Made by a program: the position numbers and the translations under genes. Below, one piece after another: positions 35,594-44,244 of a DNA stretch of 44,727 bases (position 1 is its first letter; every line of letters starts with the position of its first letter). A model generated the notes under the pieces. It had not been told where the DNA came from and ran no database searches. It saw only the letters and a program-made list of their open reading frames with translations. The stretch is from an uncultured Verrucomicrobiota bacterium (GTDB lineage: Bacteria > Verrucomicrobiota > Verrucomicrobiae > Verrucomicrobiales > DEV007), in assembly GCA_902591645.1 (NCBI GenBank), contig CACJBM010000009.1, positions 1-44,727 of the forward strand, read 5' to 3'.

Positions 35594-36577
35594 ATGAGCG
35601 ACCCCATTACCGTTTCAGTCACTGGCGCAGCTGGTCAAATAGGCTATTCACTGCTGTTCAGAATCGCTTCCGGAGCAATGTTCGGACCCGACCAACCCGT
35701 TAACTTAAACTTGATTGAAATCGAACCTGCAATGGGAGCCCTAGAAGGCGTTTGCATGGAACTCGATGACTGTGCTTTTCCTCTACTAAATAAAATCAAT
35801 CCGACCTGCGATTTAGACGCAGGTTTCTCTAATGCCAACTGGGCACTACTTGTAGGCAGCGTGCCGCGCAAAGCCGGCATGGAAAGGGGAGATCTCCTTG
35901 GAATAAACGGCAAAATATTCACCGGACAAGGACAGGCAATTAACAATAACGCGTCCTCTGATGTCCGGGTTCTCGTCGTGGGCAACCCTTGTAACACGAA
36001 TTGCCTCATCGCTATGAACAATGCACCTGACGTACCAAATGATCGTTGGCACGCAATGACACGACTCGATGAAAATCGAGCAAAGACACAACTCGCACAA
36101 AAGGCGGGAGTTCATGTTAGCAATGTGAGCAATATGACCATTTGGGGCAATCACTCAGCCACTCAGTACCCAGACTTTTACAACGCTAAAATAAACGGGG
36201 CCTCTGCCAATGAAGTAATCAATGATGAGGAATGGCTTAAAGATACATTCATTCCCATTGTACAGAAGAGAGGAGCAGCAATCATCGAGGCTAGGGGATC
36301 TTCTTCCGCAGCATCCGCGGCAAACGCAATCATTGATAACGTTAAGCATCTTACACAAAATACTAGTGAAGGTGACTCGAATAGCGTTTGTGTCTGCTCC
36401 GATGGAAGTTATGGCATCGATGAGGGCCTGATCGCCTCTTTCCCAGTCAGGAGTGACGGAGCATTGTGGGAAATAGTTCCAGACCTTGAGATTAATGATT
36501 TCTCAAAAGAGAAAATTGCAGCCTCAGTGGCCGAGTTAAATGAAGAGAGAGAAGCCGTTAAGGACCTTCTATCTTAA
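35594..36577 (+). CDS. mdh: malate dehydrogenase
   Basis: Mdh interconverts malate and oxaloacetate with NAD(H) in the TCA cycle. The 327-residue protein matches the cytosolic-type NAD malate dehydrogenase: the nucleotide-binding [18 protein letters not shown] at residues 10-27, [18 protein letters not shown] near residues 85-102 (catalytic Arg region), [13 protein letters not shown] near residue 126, the [13 protein letters not shown] segment near residue 155 with substrate Arg and Asp, and the catalytic His in [12 protein letters not shown] near residue 188. It stands alone in an 85-base intergenic gap after the helicase and converges with DAHP synthase (13-base gap). It completes the C4 steps together with SDH. 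Confidence 0.95.
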   Translation: MSDPITVSVTGAAGQIGYSLLFRIASGAMFGPDQPVNLNLIEIEPAMGALEGVCMELDDCAFPLLNKINPTCDLDAGFSNANWALLVGSVPRKAGMERGDLLGINGKIFTGQGQAINNNASSDVRVLVVGNPCNTNCLIAMNNAPDVPNDRWHAMTRLDENRAKTQLAQKAGVHVSNVSNMTIWGNHSATQYPDFYNAKINGASANEVINDEEWLKDTFIPIVQKRGAAIIEARGSSSAASAANAIIDNVKHLTQNTSEGDSNSVCVCSDGSYGIDEGLIASFPVRSDGALWEIVPDLEINDFSKEKIAASVAELNEEREAVKDLLS

Positions 36578-36590
36578 TACTTGAGAAGGA

Positions 36591-37664
36591 CTAGCTCGTT
36601 TCCCGTCTTGCCCTGACACCTTTAGCTAATTCTTCCAAAACCGCCTCAGTATCACTCCAGTCAACACAAGCGTCTGTGACACTTTGACCATATTTTAAAG
36701 AGCTCAAATCTTCGGTCAGCTTTTGATTGCCTTCTTCAAGATTACTTTCAACCATGACAGCAGCAATGTCAGAAGTCCCAGCGGCTAACTGCGCGGATAC
36801 ATCTGAAGCAACCTTAGGCTGATTCTTATGATCTTTCAGACTGTTACCATGACTACAGTCAACCATTAAGGGTCTTGGGAGATTGCTTTTTTCTAGAAGG
36901 TCAGAAGTTTTTAGTATGGTTTCCGAATCATAATTTGGACCCGCAGAAGAGCCTCTAAGAATGATATGACAATCCTCATTGCCTACCGTACACACTATGG
37001 CACTTACTCCTTGCTTTGTAACAGAAAGAAAATTATGCGGCATTGATGCCGCCTTGATCCCATCTACTGCGATCTGCACGCTGCCTCCTGTGCCATTTTT
37101 AAATCCTATAGGCATAGAAAGCCCAGATGCTAATTCTCGGTGAATCTGGCTTTCAGTAGTACGTGCACCAATAGCGCCCCAGGAAACCAAATCAGCAATG
37201 TATTGCGGGCTTATAGTATCAAGAAATTCTGTACCTGCAGGCACCCCTAATTCGTTAATGTCTATTAGCAGTTTTCTCGCAATTTCTAACCCTTTGTTAA
37301 TATCAAAGGAACCATCAAGGTTTGGATCATTAATAAGACCTTTCCAGCCAACCGTTGTTCTAGGCTTTTCAAAATAGACTCTCATTATGATAAGCAAATC
37401 TTCATGATACTTATCAATCTGCTCCTTAAGTTTTGAGGCGTATTCTACTGCGGCATTAACATCATGAATAGAGCACGGCCCAACAACGACTAGTAACCGA
37501 TCGTCAGAACCGTTCAGTATAGCTCCAGCTGAAACCCTAGTATCGTTGACTAATTTACCAACAGTGTCACTGACAGTGAATTCAGACATCAATAATGCAG
37601 GTGCAATTAGTTGTCTTATTTGATCTATTCTTAGATCATCAGTATTGTAGTCAGAATTTTGCAT
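36591..37664 (-). CDS. aroG: 3-deoxy-7-phosphoheptulonate synthase (DAHP synthase)
   Basis: This enzyme condenses phosphoenolpyruvate and erythrose 4-phosphate to DAHP, the first step of the shikimate route. It is a class I-alpha (AroF/G/H type) enzyme of 357 residues. Visible are LVVVGPCSIHDVNAAVEYA near residues 59-77, MRVYFEKPRTTVGWKGLINDP near residues 93-113, GARTTESQIHRELASGLSMPIGFKNGT near residues 169-195, ILRGS near residue 238, and DCSHGNSLKDHKNQ near residue 274 with metal-site residues. The N-terminal DDLRIDQIRQLIAP region is where aromatic amino acid feedback binds in this class, but which effector is used cannot be told. It is divergent from tlyA. Confidence 0.93.
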   Translation of the reverse strand: MQNSDYNTDDLRIDQIRQLIAPALLMSEFTVSDTVGKLVNDTRVSAGAILNGSDDRLLVVVGPCSIHDVNAAVEYASKLKEQIDKYHEDLLIIMRVYFEKPRTTVGWKGLINDPNLDGSFDINKGLEIARKLLIDINELGVPAGTEFLDTISPQYIADLVSWGAIGARTTESQIHRELASGLSMPIGFKNGTGGSVQIAVDGIKAASMPHNFLSVTKQGVSAIVCTVGNEDCHIILRGSSAGPNYDSETILKTSDLLEKSNLPRPLMVDCSHGNSLKDHKNQPKVASDVSAQLAAGTSDIAAVMVESNLEEGNQKLTEDLSSLKYGQSVTDACVDWSDTEAVLEELAKGVRARRETS

Positions 37665-37812
37665 TAGCGACCTATCGTGCGATCATACATTTTTATCAAT
37701 TCGAATTCTATTGGATTTCTAGAATCTGTTCATAAATTTATAAAGACGATATTAATGCAAAATCCCTTAAATATAATCAATTCTATCATATATTAACGTT
37801 ATTTGCGTAAAT

Positions 37813-38550
37813 ATGGCAAAAAATAGATTAGACCTGCAATTACTAGCTAAAGGCTTAGTTAAATCCAGAGAAGAAGCAAAGAAACTGATCTTGGCCGGAG
37901 AAGTATCAGTTAATGGCCATATGAACGATAAAGCTTCATTTAAGGTCTCCGATGATGACGAACTAAAGATCAAAGAACGCCCAAAATACGTAAGCAGAGG
38001 AGGTCTAAAGCTCGAGGCTGCGATTAATCAGTTCAATATACCAATAAAGGGTAAAATAGGCTTGGATTTGGGGTCTTCAACAGGTGGATTTACTGACTGC
38101 CTTTTACAATTTGGGGCGGAAAAAGTCTATGCTTTCGATGTGGGAACTAATCAACTTGCTTGGAAACTAAGAAGTGATGAGAGGGTAATTAGCAGGGAAA
38201 ATTTCAATTGCCGCAACATTAGCAAAACCGACATAAACGACAGGGTTGATATCATTGTAATTGACGTATCTTTTATTTCGCTCGAGAAAATCCTAGTTCC
38301 GGCATGCAGTATTCTAGACGGGTCTACAGATATAATATGTCTGATTAAGCCTCAATTTGAACTTAAACGTGAACAGATTGGTAAAGGTGGCATCGTCAAA
38401 GATCCCACTTTGCACACAGAAGCTATAGCAAAAATTGAAAGTCTCGGGACTCATGTTCTAATGATGGAACACATTGGGACTATGAATTCACCAATTAAGG
38501 GAGCAGCAGGCAACACTGAGTTTTTAGCTTATTTCCAGTATAACCCATAA
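37813..38550 (+). CDS. tlyA: TlyA family rRNA (cytidine-2'-O)-methyltransferase
   Basis: TlyA-type enzymes 2'-O-methylate cytidines in 16S and/or 23S rRNA; in mycobacteria loss gives capreomycin resistance. The 245-residue protein has an N-terminal S4 RNA-binding domain (RLDLQLLAKGLVKSREEAKKLILAGEVSVNG at residues 5-35, including a motif shared with other S4 proteins), then the FtsJ-like SAM domain with YVSRGGLKLEAAI near residue 60, LDLGSSTGGFTDCLLQFGAEKVYAFDVG near residue 84, DVSFISLEKI near residue 150, LIKPQFE near residue 177 and the C-terminal GAAGNTEFLAYF. The linker and both domains are complete. It is divergent from DAHP synthase; a perfect 10-bp palindrome, AATTCGAATT, is at 37698-37707 between them. 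Confidence 0.92.
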   Translation: MAKNRLDLQLLAKGLVKSREEAKKLILAGEVSVNGHMNDKASFKVSDDDELKIKERPKYVSRGGLKLEAAINQFNIPIKGKIGLDLGSSTGGFTDCLLQFGAEKVYAFDVGTNQLAWKLRSDERVISRENFNCRNISKTDINDRVDIIVIDVSFISLEKILVPACSILDGSTDIICLIKPQFELKREQIGKGGIVKDPTLHTEAIAKIESLGTHVLMMEHIGTMNSPIKGAAGNTEFLAYFQYNP

Positions 38551-38647
38551 TTTAACTAGAATTTTATCCGATACTTATAACTTCTGACAATATATGTAAT
38601 GTAGAGTCAGCTATTTAATGCAATCAGTGTAAGCTTCCCTATCGTCA

Positions 38648-39916
38648 TTGATATTCGTGTTACTGAAAATCTTACTACAAGCAGTTATTTCATTGAGCGC
38701 CGTTCTGATAGGTTTCACGTCAATGGCATCCCCCATAAAATTTCACGCCATGGAACGTGGACTTCCTCCTAATACGATCTCAGGAGAATCATCATCACTA
38801 ACCCTCATAAACAAATCAGGCAAGGACGTTAAAATCTATTGGATCAAATACAATGGAACCTTGCAGTCATACGGTGAACTTAAAAATGGTTCTACAAAGA
38901 TTCAAAAAACTTACTCGAATTCTAGTTGGCTGATAAACAGCCTAACCGACAAGCCATTAGGCTATTTCCGTACCATCAAAGGAAACAATCTCGGTATCAT
39001 CCCTAGACGGACAACGAAAGTTCCCTTCAGGACGATGCAATACACTTCTAGACCTAGTGCCGACGCGATCAAATGGCAAAAGAGTCTTAGAACTTCGCTT
39101 TTCGGACTCCTTAAGATCAATAAGCTGAACACAGGCACCCCCACCGCATCTTTGAATGCGGTCAAAACATCCACTCAAGACAAAGGAACTTATCTATTTC
39201 ACGAAATGGAACTGGACAGCACTTCCAAAAGCCGAATTAAAGCCGTACTCACAGTCCCTAAAAAGATCAAAGCCCCCCACCCTGCAGTAATTGCCATTGA
39301 TGGTCACAGCGGAACCAGGCACTCCTGCTACAAGGACCGTGGTTTTGCGACTTTAATGGCAGAAAAGGGTTACATCACTGTATCAACTAAGGTCAGTCAA
39401 CACAGTTTACGGGAAGAAGATAAGACAATGATGGGAGAACGCTTATTGGACCTTATTCGTTGCGTTGATCTTCTTGTTTCAATGGAAGAAGTTGATCCAA
39501 AACGTATTGGGTGCGCTGGAAATTCTCTCGGCGGTGAAATGGCAATGTGGTTAGGAGCAATGGACGAAAGGATCTCAGCAACCATGAGCGCGGGCTTTCT
39601 GACAACTATGGATCAGCTTGAACAAAATCATTGTAGGTGCTGGAAATTTCCAGGAATAAGATCCCTCGTCGATTTCGCCGACATCTACTGCCTCATAGCA
39701 CCAAGGCCTCTCATGTGCCAGAACGGATTGAAGGAGCGCCCTACTTGGTTCACTGTACCAATCGCAAGGAAGGCTCTAAAGGAAATTTCACCCATTTACG
39801 GTGATTTTGAAGCTATCAATAATCTTTATTTCGCACCTCACAAAGGAGGTCACGTAATCGACACCGCCTCTATGTTTGATTTCTTTGATAAACACTTTAA
39901 TAATAAAATAAATTAA
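38648..39916 (+). CDS. exported alpha/beta hydrolase with N-terminal VHL beta-like domain
   Basis: This 422-residue protein starts with a hydrophobic signal-like segment, then a von Hippel-Lindau beta-type domain near residues 48-114: LTLINKSGKDVKIYWIKYNG, TLQSYGELKNGS and KTYSNSSWLI follow the pVHL pattern of the N-R-S, V-W-L-N-F-D-G and S-Y-x-x-x-W-L-x blocks. VHL-beta homologues are known in bacterial secreted proteins. From about residue 200 a dienelactone/acetyl-xylan-esterase-like hydrolase domain follows, with nucleophile Ser293 in GNSLGGE and His402 in KGGHVID; the acid is probably in the DIYC-LIAPRP region. Start codon is TTG at 38648; a GTG at 38657 is possible. The next gene, 18 bases downstream, is a secreted propeller protein. 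Substrate, perhaps an ester-bearing polysaccharide, is unknown. Confidence 0.82.
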   Translation: MIFVLLKILLQAVISLSAVLIGFTSMASPIKFHAMERGLPPNTISGESSSLTLINKSGKDVKIYWIKYNGTLQSYGELKNGSTKIQKTYSNSSWLINSLTDKPLGYFRTIKGNNLGIIPRRTTKVPFRTMQYTSRPSADAIKWQKSLRTSLFGLLKINKLNTGTPTASLNAVKTSTQDKGTYLFHEMELDSTSKSRIKAVLTVPKKIKAPHPAVIAIDGHSGTRHSCYKDRGFATLMAEKGYITVSTKVSQHSLREEDKTMMGERLLDLIRCVDLLVSMEEVDPKRIGCAGNSLGGEMAMWLGAMDERISATMSAGFLTTMDQLEQNHCRCWKFPGIRSLVDFADIYCLIAPRPLMCQNGLKERPTWFTVPIARKALKEISPIYGDFEAINNLYFAPHKGGHVIDTASMFDFFDKHFNNKIN

Positions 39917-39934
39917 TATAAGAGGCATCACCGT

Positions 39935-41401
39935 ATGAGATTCTTTCAGCCAACTCGCAGTCTCATTATGGGCACAAGATTAACATTCATAATTTCATTA
40001 TATTGTTCTATTTGCTCAGCCGCTGAACCAATTAATCTTGGATCAAAGAGAGAGATTTTTATAGATAATCACTTAATTGAATCGCTTGAGGGCACAGAAT
40101 TGCGTCTATCTAAACCTAGGGATGAAGGACCAGTTCATAAGTTCGATATGCCCTGGGAAGGTCCATTTTGCGGTTACGCTACCGTCATTAAAGACAAAGA
40201 ACGATACCTACTCTATTACCGTGGATTACCACGATCAGGTAAGGATGGAACTAACGAGGAAACCACATGCGTTGTAACTTCAAAAGATGGTCTCAATTGG
40301 CAAAGACCTAATATTTCTATCTATTTTAAAGAAAAGTACCCAGACAATAATATCATCCTGGCTAACTCAGCCCCTGTCACACATAACTTTTCCCCCTTCC
40401 TCGACACTAAGAAAGGGATCGACAATGACCATAAGTTCAAAGCGCTAGGTGGAACTGAAAGATCGGGTCTAGTCGCCTTCAGTTCAGCTGATGGATTAAT
40501 ATGGCGCAGATTCAACAAAGATGCCGTATTCACTAATGGCATCTTTGACTCACAGAATGTTTCTTTTTGGTCTAAGCACGAAAAATGTTATGTGTGTTAT
40601 TTTCGGACATGGACAGGAGGGGGTTACAGAGGCTACAGGACGGTTAGCAGGACAACGTCTAAAGATTTTATCTCCTGGACGGACCCAGTAAAAATGACAT
40701 TTGGAGATACACCTAACGAACATCTTTATACCAATCAAACGCATCCTTACTACCGTGCACCTCACATTTATCTAGGTATTGCCGCCAGATTCATGCCTGG
40801 TCGACAAGTTCTATCGACTGAAGAAGCGAATAGCCTTGGCGTTAGCCCCACATATTTTAACGATTGTTCAGACATGGTATTGCTTAGCTCCAGAGGCGGG
40901 AACACTTATCAACGAAAGTTCATGGAATCCTTTGTAAGGCCAGGGATCGGCTTAGAAAACTGGGTATCAAGGTCGAATTATCCTGCACTTAATATCGTGC
41001 AGACATCACCAACTCATATGTCATTCTATGCGAATCAAAATTACGCTCAACCAACTAGTAATGTACACCGGTACTCTCTTAGGATTGATGGGATAAGCTC
41101 AATTCATGCCGAATACGATGGAGGCGAAATGTTGACCAAACCGTTTTTATTCGAAGGCAAGCAATTGTTCATGAATTACTCTACATCTGCCGCTGGCGGA
41201 CTTCGCGTGGAGATCCTTAACAAGGAAGGAAAGGCATATCAAGGATTCTCAATGAATGATTGCATTGAATCGGTAGGCAATTATATCGACGACCAAATTA
41301 AATGGAAAAGTAATAGGAATCTTAGCACTCTTAAAGGAAAAATTGTGAGACTTAGAATATTTTTAAAGGACGCGGACTTGTACTCTCTTAAGTTCAAATG
41401 A
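39935..41401 (+). CDS. secreted glycosidase-like beta-propeller protein
   Basis: This 488-residue exported protein begins with a signal peptide (a hydrophobic run ending in SICSAAE) and then REIFIDNHLIESLEGTELRLSKP, a typical opening of a family of PVC-group proteins related to the GH32/GH43/GH130-like five-bladed propellers. Blade-like units with aromatic, Asp and Gly residues recur (ATVIKDKERYLLYYRG, VTSKDGLNWQRP, FSSADGLIWRRF). The C-terminal part, from about residue 390, has strands resembling a beta-sandwich. No catalytic residue assignment can be made by eye. An AGAGG Shine-Dalgarno lies 9 bases before the ATG at 39935; ATG at 39968 also gives a signal peptide. It is the second gene after the VHL-hydrolase, so both may act on the same extracellular substrate. 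Confidence 0.68.
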   Translation: MRFFQPTRSLIMGTRLTFIISLYCSICSAAEPINLGSKREIFIDNHLIESLEGTELRLSKPRDEGPVHKFDMPWEGPFCGYATVIKDKERYLLYYRGLPRSGKDGTNEETTCVVTSKDGLNWQRPNISIYFKEKYPDNNIILANSAPVTHNFSPFLDTKKGIDNDHKFKALGGTERSGLVAFSSADGLIWRRFNKDAVFTNGIFDSQNVSFWSKHEKCYVCYFRTWTGGGYRGYRTVSRTTSKDFISWTDPVKMTFGDTPNEHLYTNQTHPYYRAPHIYLGIAARFMPGRQVLSTEEANSLGVSPTYFNDCSDMVLLSSRGGNTYQRKFMESFVRPGIGLENWVSRSNYPALNIVQTSPTHMSFYANQNYAQPTSNVHRYSLRIDGISSIHAEYDGGEMLTKPFLFEGKQLFMNYSTSAAGGLRVEILNKEGKAYQGFSMNDCIESVGNYIDDQIKWKSNRNLSTLKGKIVRLRIFLKDADLYSLKFK

Positions 41402-41419
41402 GTCGAATGAAATTAGTGC

Positions 41420-42538
41420 TCACTTGCGATTAAGCCTAAAGAACAAAATACCGCCGATCAGAATCATTATTGCCGTAGGAACCCACATTAGCAGAGGAGC
41501 AATAGCATCCGAGTCTCTATTATCAGCGTAAATGATTCCCAAAAAGTATAAGAATGCAACGACCATGCTAACTGCGAAACCTGATGTAGTCTCGCTCCTC
41601 TGACTAACTACCCCCAAAGGGATGCCGATCAAAGCGAAGGCAAAACATGCAACAGCAAATGAATGTCTTTTCTGGATCTCAGTTCTGATTTCGTTCTTCT
41701 TCTTTTCGCTAATAGGTTCATCTCCACTCAAACGTCGCCTCAACTCACTAGTATCTAAATTGCTCGGCTTAAGTTTTTTGGGATTATTGCGAAACGAAGA
41801 CAAGTCCAGAGGTATTGTTGTTTTCTCAGCGCTAATGCCTGGAAGCAAGTTATCAAAGTCGGTGGGATCCCTTTCATTTTTTATGACTCCCTCGGCATTA
41901 TTCAGTAGCAATAGTAACTGATCTTCAGCTTCATCATATTCCACCCCAGCCTCCATGGCTCTAATATAGCGTATCGGCGACTTATTCTCATCAAGCTCAA
42001 CCACTTCAAGACCAAGTAATCTGTTACCATTTCTGGACTCGGCATAAATACGATAGTTGGGAAATTGATATATGGCTTTATCAGGTACGATCAAAGCTAA
42101 TGGATCATCAATGGCCATATTATACAGAGTTTCTTTCATTGCGGCTTTTCCACGCGGTGCAATTTGTGTGTTGATTAAAAAGCTTAAAAAAACGAGCCCC
42201 ACTGCGATTAGAAACACTGGACGACAAATCCTAAACATACTCATTCCAGACATACGGAACGATACCAATTCATTGTCAGCAGACAGCCTACCAAAGACCA
42301 GCAATACCCCAGTAAGTAAGCTCCAAGGGATAGTAAAAATCAAAGAGTACGGTAATATGTATAAAATGAATTGGAGGACAGAATTGATCGGCAAGTTCCG
42401 ATCCACGAGCAACTCAAAAATCTGCTTAAATAAATTACCTAAAACAAAAATCAGGCTCAATACAATGACACCAAAGATTGTAGCAAATAGTACCTGACGC
42501 CCGATGTATCGATCGGAATGGCTAATTAATGGGCCCAC
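41420..42538 (-). CDS. LptF/LptG-family lipopolysaccharide export permease
   Basis: LptF and LptG form the inner-membrane core of the LptB2FG ABC transporter that extracts LPS for the outer membrane; here the protein is 372 residues. The N-terminal helices include DRYIGRQVLFATIFGVIVLSLIF and an ILPYSLIFTIPWSLLTGVLLVFGRLSADNELVSFRMSGMS segment at residues 50-100, a hallmark of the YjgP/YjgQ family. A periplasmic beta-rich domain follows, then RTEIQKRHSFAVACFAFALIGIPLGV near residue 290 and two last helices. The start codon appears to be GTG. Only one of the two paralogues is in the window, and LptF and LptG cannot be told apart by eye. It shows the organism has an LPS-type outer membrane. It converges on the propeller gene. 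Confidence 0.88.
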   Translation of the reverse strand: MGPLISHSDRYIGRQVLFATIFGVIVLSLIFVLGNLFKQIFELLVDRNLPINSVLQFILYILPYSLIFTIPWSLLTGVLLVFGRLSADNELVSFRMSGMSMFRICRPVFLIAVGLVFLSFLINTQIAPRGKAAMKETLYNMAIDDPLALIVPDKAIYQFPNYRIYAESRNGNRLLGLEVVELDENKSPIRYIRAMEAGVEYDEAEDQLLLLLNNAEGVIKNERDPTDFDNLLPGISAEKTTIPLDLSSFRNNPKKLKPSNLDTSELRRRLSGDEPISEKKKNEIRTEIQKRHSFAVACFAFALIGIPLGVVSQRSETTSGFAVSMVVAFLYFLGIIYADNRDSDAIAPLLMWVPTAIMILIGGILFFRLNRK

Positions 42539-42597
42539 AAATAAGAATAACGCTTATACGTAATTCTTCAAATGAGAGCCTTTAATTTGTTCAATAA

Positions 42598-43557
42598 CTA
42601 GGACGCTTCTTCTGATTTTAGCTGTTCATACAGGTCAAATGCATCAGAAGCGCTCATTCCTTCATGAACGACACCCCTGACGGCCTTCATCATGGGGACC
42701 GGTGCATCTGCTTGGAATATGTTACGCCCCATATCGACTCCAGAAGCTCCCTGCGCGCAAGCATCAAAGGCCATCTGTAAAGCATCCTTCTCTGGACGCT
42801 TCTTACCACCAGCAATGACAATAGGCACTGGACAACAGCTAGTGATCGTATCAAAACCATCATCAATATGGTAACATTTTACCATATGACATCCAAGTTC
42901 TGCCATGAGCCGAGTGGCCATACGGAAGTACTTCGGTGTCCTTTCCATGGCGCGGCCGACAGCAACAACTCCCATCACTGCGATCCCGTATCTTGCAGCC
43001 GCATCAATGAGATTAGTTAAGTTTTGCAATGATTGCCGCTCATGTTGGCTACCTATGAAAACCTGAACAGCAAGCACTGATGCATTCAACCTTATCGCTT
43101 CATCAATATCTACTGCTAAATGTTCATTCGAGAGCGGCTCATAGCCAGGACGAGCTAATTTCGCAGGCTGACCACCTATCTCCCCTTCCCACTCATCAAT
43201 AGTGCTAACCATGCTAGTGCCTCCTGAGGCTCTTAGGGCGATGGCCTTTTGAGTTGAAGCGGGGATAATTGATCTTTGTATTCCTCGTGTGAGCATCAAG
43301 CAATCACAATAAGGCTCAAGAGGAAGAATGGTCTGATCGACTCTTTCCAATCCAGTAGTCGGCCCCATAAAATACCCATGGTCGAATGCGAGCATAATTG
43401 TTCTTCCTGATACAGGGTTAAATATATGCGCGAGTCTATTCTGGAGGCCCCAATCATATTGATGGGATCCCTTTAAGAAAAAGTTAGGAGCAGTTTGAGG
43501 TGTGTCTGTAAAATACTCCTTCTGCTTTTGTTCTGTGTTTCCGTCTAAGTCAGCCAT
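42598..43557 (-). CDS. lsrF: LsrF-like class I aldolase/thiolase
   Basis: In E. coli LsrF acts on the phosphorylated AI-2 degradation product 3-hydroxy-5-phosphonooxypentane-2,4-dione. This 319-residue protein follows LsrF closely: DWGLQNRLAHIFNPVSGRT near residues 35-53, MLAFDHGYFMGPTTGLERVD near residues 55-74, LTRGIQRSIIP near residue 89, Schiff-base Lys227 in GCHMVKCYH, and PVPIVIAGGKKRPEKDAL plus GASGVDMGRNIFQ near residues 242-275. It carries an insertion (around residues 119-145, rich in Gly and Trp) relative to E. coli LsrF. No lsrACDB, lsrK or lsrR is nearby; instead it follows dhaL by 32 bases. A role in the breakdown of some other phosphorylated keto compound is therefore as likely as AI-2 processing. 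Confidence 0.82.
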   Translation of the reverse strand: MADLDGNTEQKQKEYFTDTPQTAPNFFLKGSHQYDWGLQNRLAHIFNPVSGRTIMLAFDHGYFMGPTTGLERVDQTILPLEPYCDCLMLTRGIQRSIIPASTQKAIALRASGGTSMVSTIDEWEGEIGGQPAKLARPGYEPLSNEHLAVDIDEAIRLNASVLAVQVFIGSQHERQSLQNLTNLIDAAARYGIAVMGVVAVGRAMERTPKYFRMATRLMAELGCHMVKCYHIDDGFDTITSCCPVPIVIAGGKKRPEKDALQMAFDACAQGASGVDMGRNIFQADAPVPMMKAVRGVVHEGMSASDAFDLYEQLKSEEAS

Positions 43558-43589
43558 TGTTTTCTAATGTTTTGATTTGTTTTGTGTAA

Positions 43590-44225
43590 TTAATTGTTAG
43601 CAAATTCTGCCATCGCTCTAAAAATAATAGCGATCGAACAGGCCCCAGCATCTGGATGGCCTATTGATTTCTCTCCCAGCGTCTTTGCCCTTCCCATCGT
43701 CGCAATTAAATCTCTGCTTTTATCTCTACCTGATTCTGCCGCTGATGCAACGGCTTCTAGTGCCTCATTGATAGGTAAATTCTTAGAAACTAAAGACTCT
43801 TTTGCTGCTGGATCTAAAGCATCAATCATTGTTTTATCTCCGGGAGAAGCTCCTCCCCTAGCCTGGACTCCCGCGTTCGCAGCAACTAAAAAATCGGAAA
43901 GTGAGGATGAATCAAATGCCAGCTTTCCATCAAGGGCTTTTGCTCCGCTCCGAAAAAGTGTACCAAAAAGAGCCCCCGAAGCTCCCCCCATAGAGCTCAT
44001 CATTGCCATGCCTGTCGCGTTGAAAATTGATTTAATGTCAGAAAATGATTCACTTTCGAGCTTCTCTAAGACAGCAGTCATCCCCCTCTGCATACCTAAA
44101 CCATGATCACCATCACCAAGATTCCTGTCAGCATCCGTAAGTATCGGTTCGGCTTCGATGATTTTGCCAGCAAGGAGCTTCACCATTTCTAGTGATTCTG
44201 AAGCATCTAATGATTCTTTGGCCAT
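43590..44225 (-). CDS. dhaL: dihydroxyacetone kinase subunit DhaL
   Basis: DhaL is the nucleotide-binding subunit of dihydroxyacetone kinase, passing phosphate to DHA bound in DhaK. The 211 residues from the ATG at 44225 match the E. coli DhaL length, so the longer reading frame beginning at 44306 is not used. The key nucleotide-binding segment is LTDADRNLGDGDHGLGMQRG near residues 27-46; SSMGGASGALFGTLF near residue 88, ARGGASPGDKTMIDALDPA near residues 122-140, and SIGHPDAGACSIAII near the C-terminus are also family motifs. Whether it uses ATP directly or a DhaM phosphotransferase cannot be decided; no dhaM is seen. It follows dhaK by 19 bases and precedes the lsrF-like gene. Confidence 0.9.
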   Translation of the reverse strand: MAKESLDASESLEMVKLLAGKIIEAEPILTDADRNLGDGDHGLGMQRGMTAVLEKLESESFSDIKSIFNATGMAMMSSMGGASGALFGTLFRSGAKALDGKLAFDSSSLSDFLVAANAGVQARGGASPGDKTMIDALDPAAKESLVSKNLPINEALEAVASAAESGRDKSRDLIATMGRAKTLGEKSIGHPDAGACSIAIIFRAMAEFANN

Positions 44226-44244
44226 TAATAATCGGCAATAAAAT

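Noticed and set aside
38595..38620. Possible terminator after tlyA (CTGAC/GTCAG)
   Set aside because: Five-base arms with a 17-base loop and no T-tract; not credible as an intrinsic terminator.
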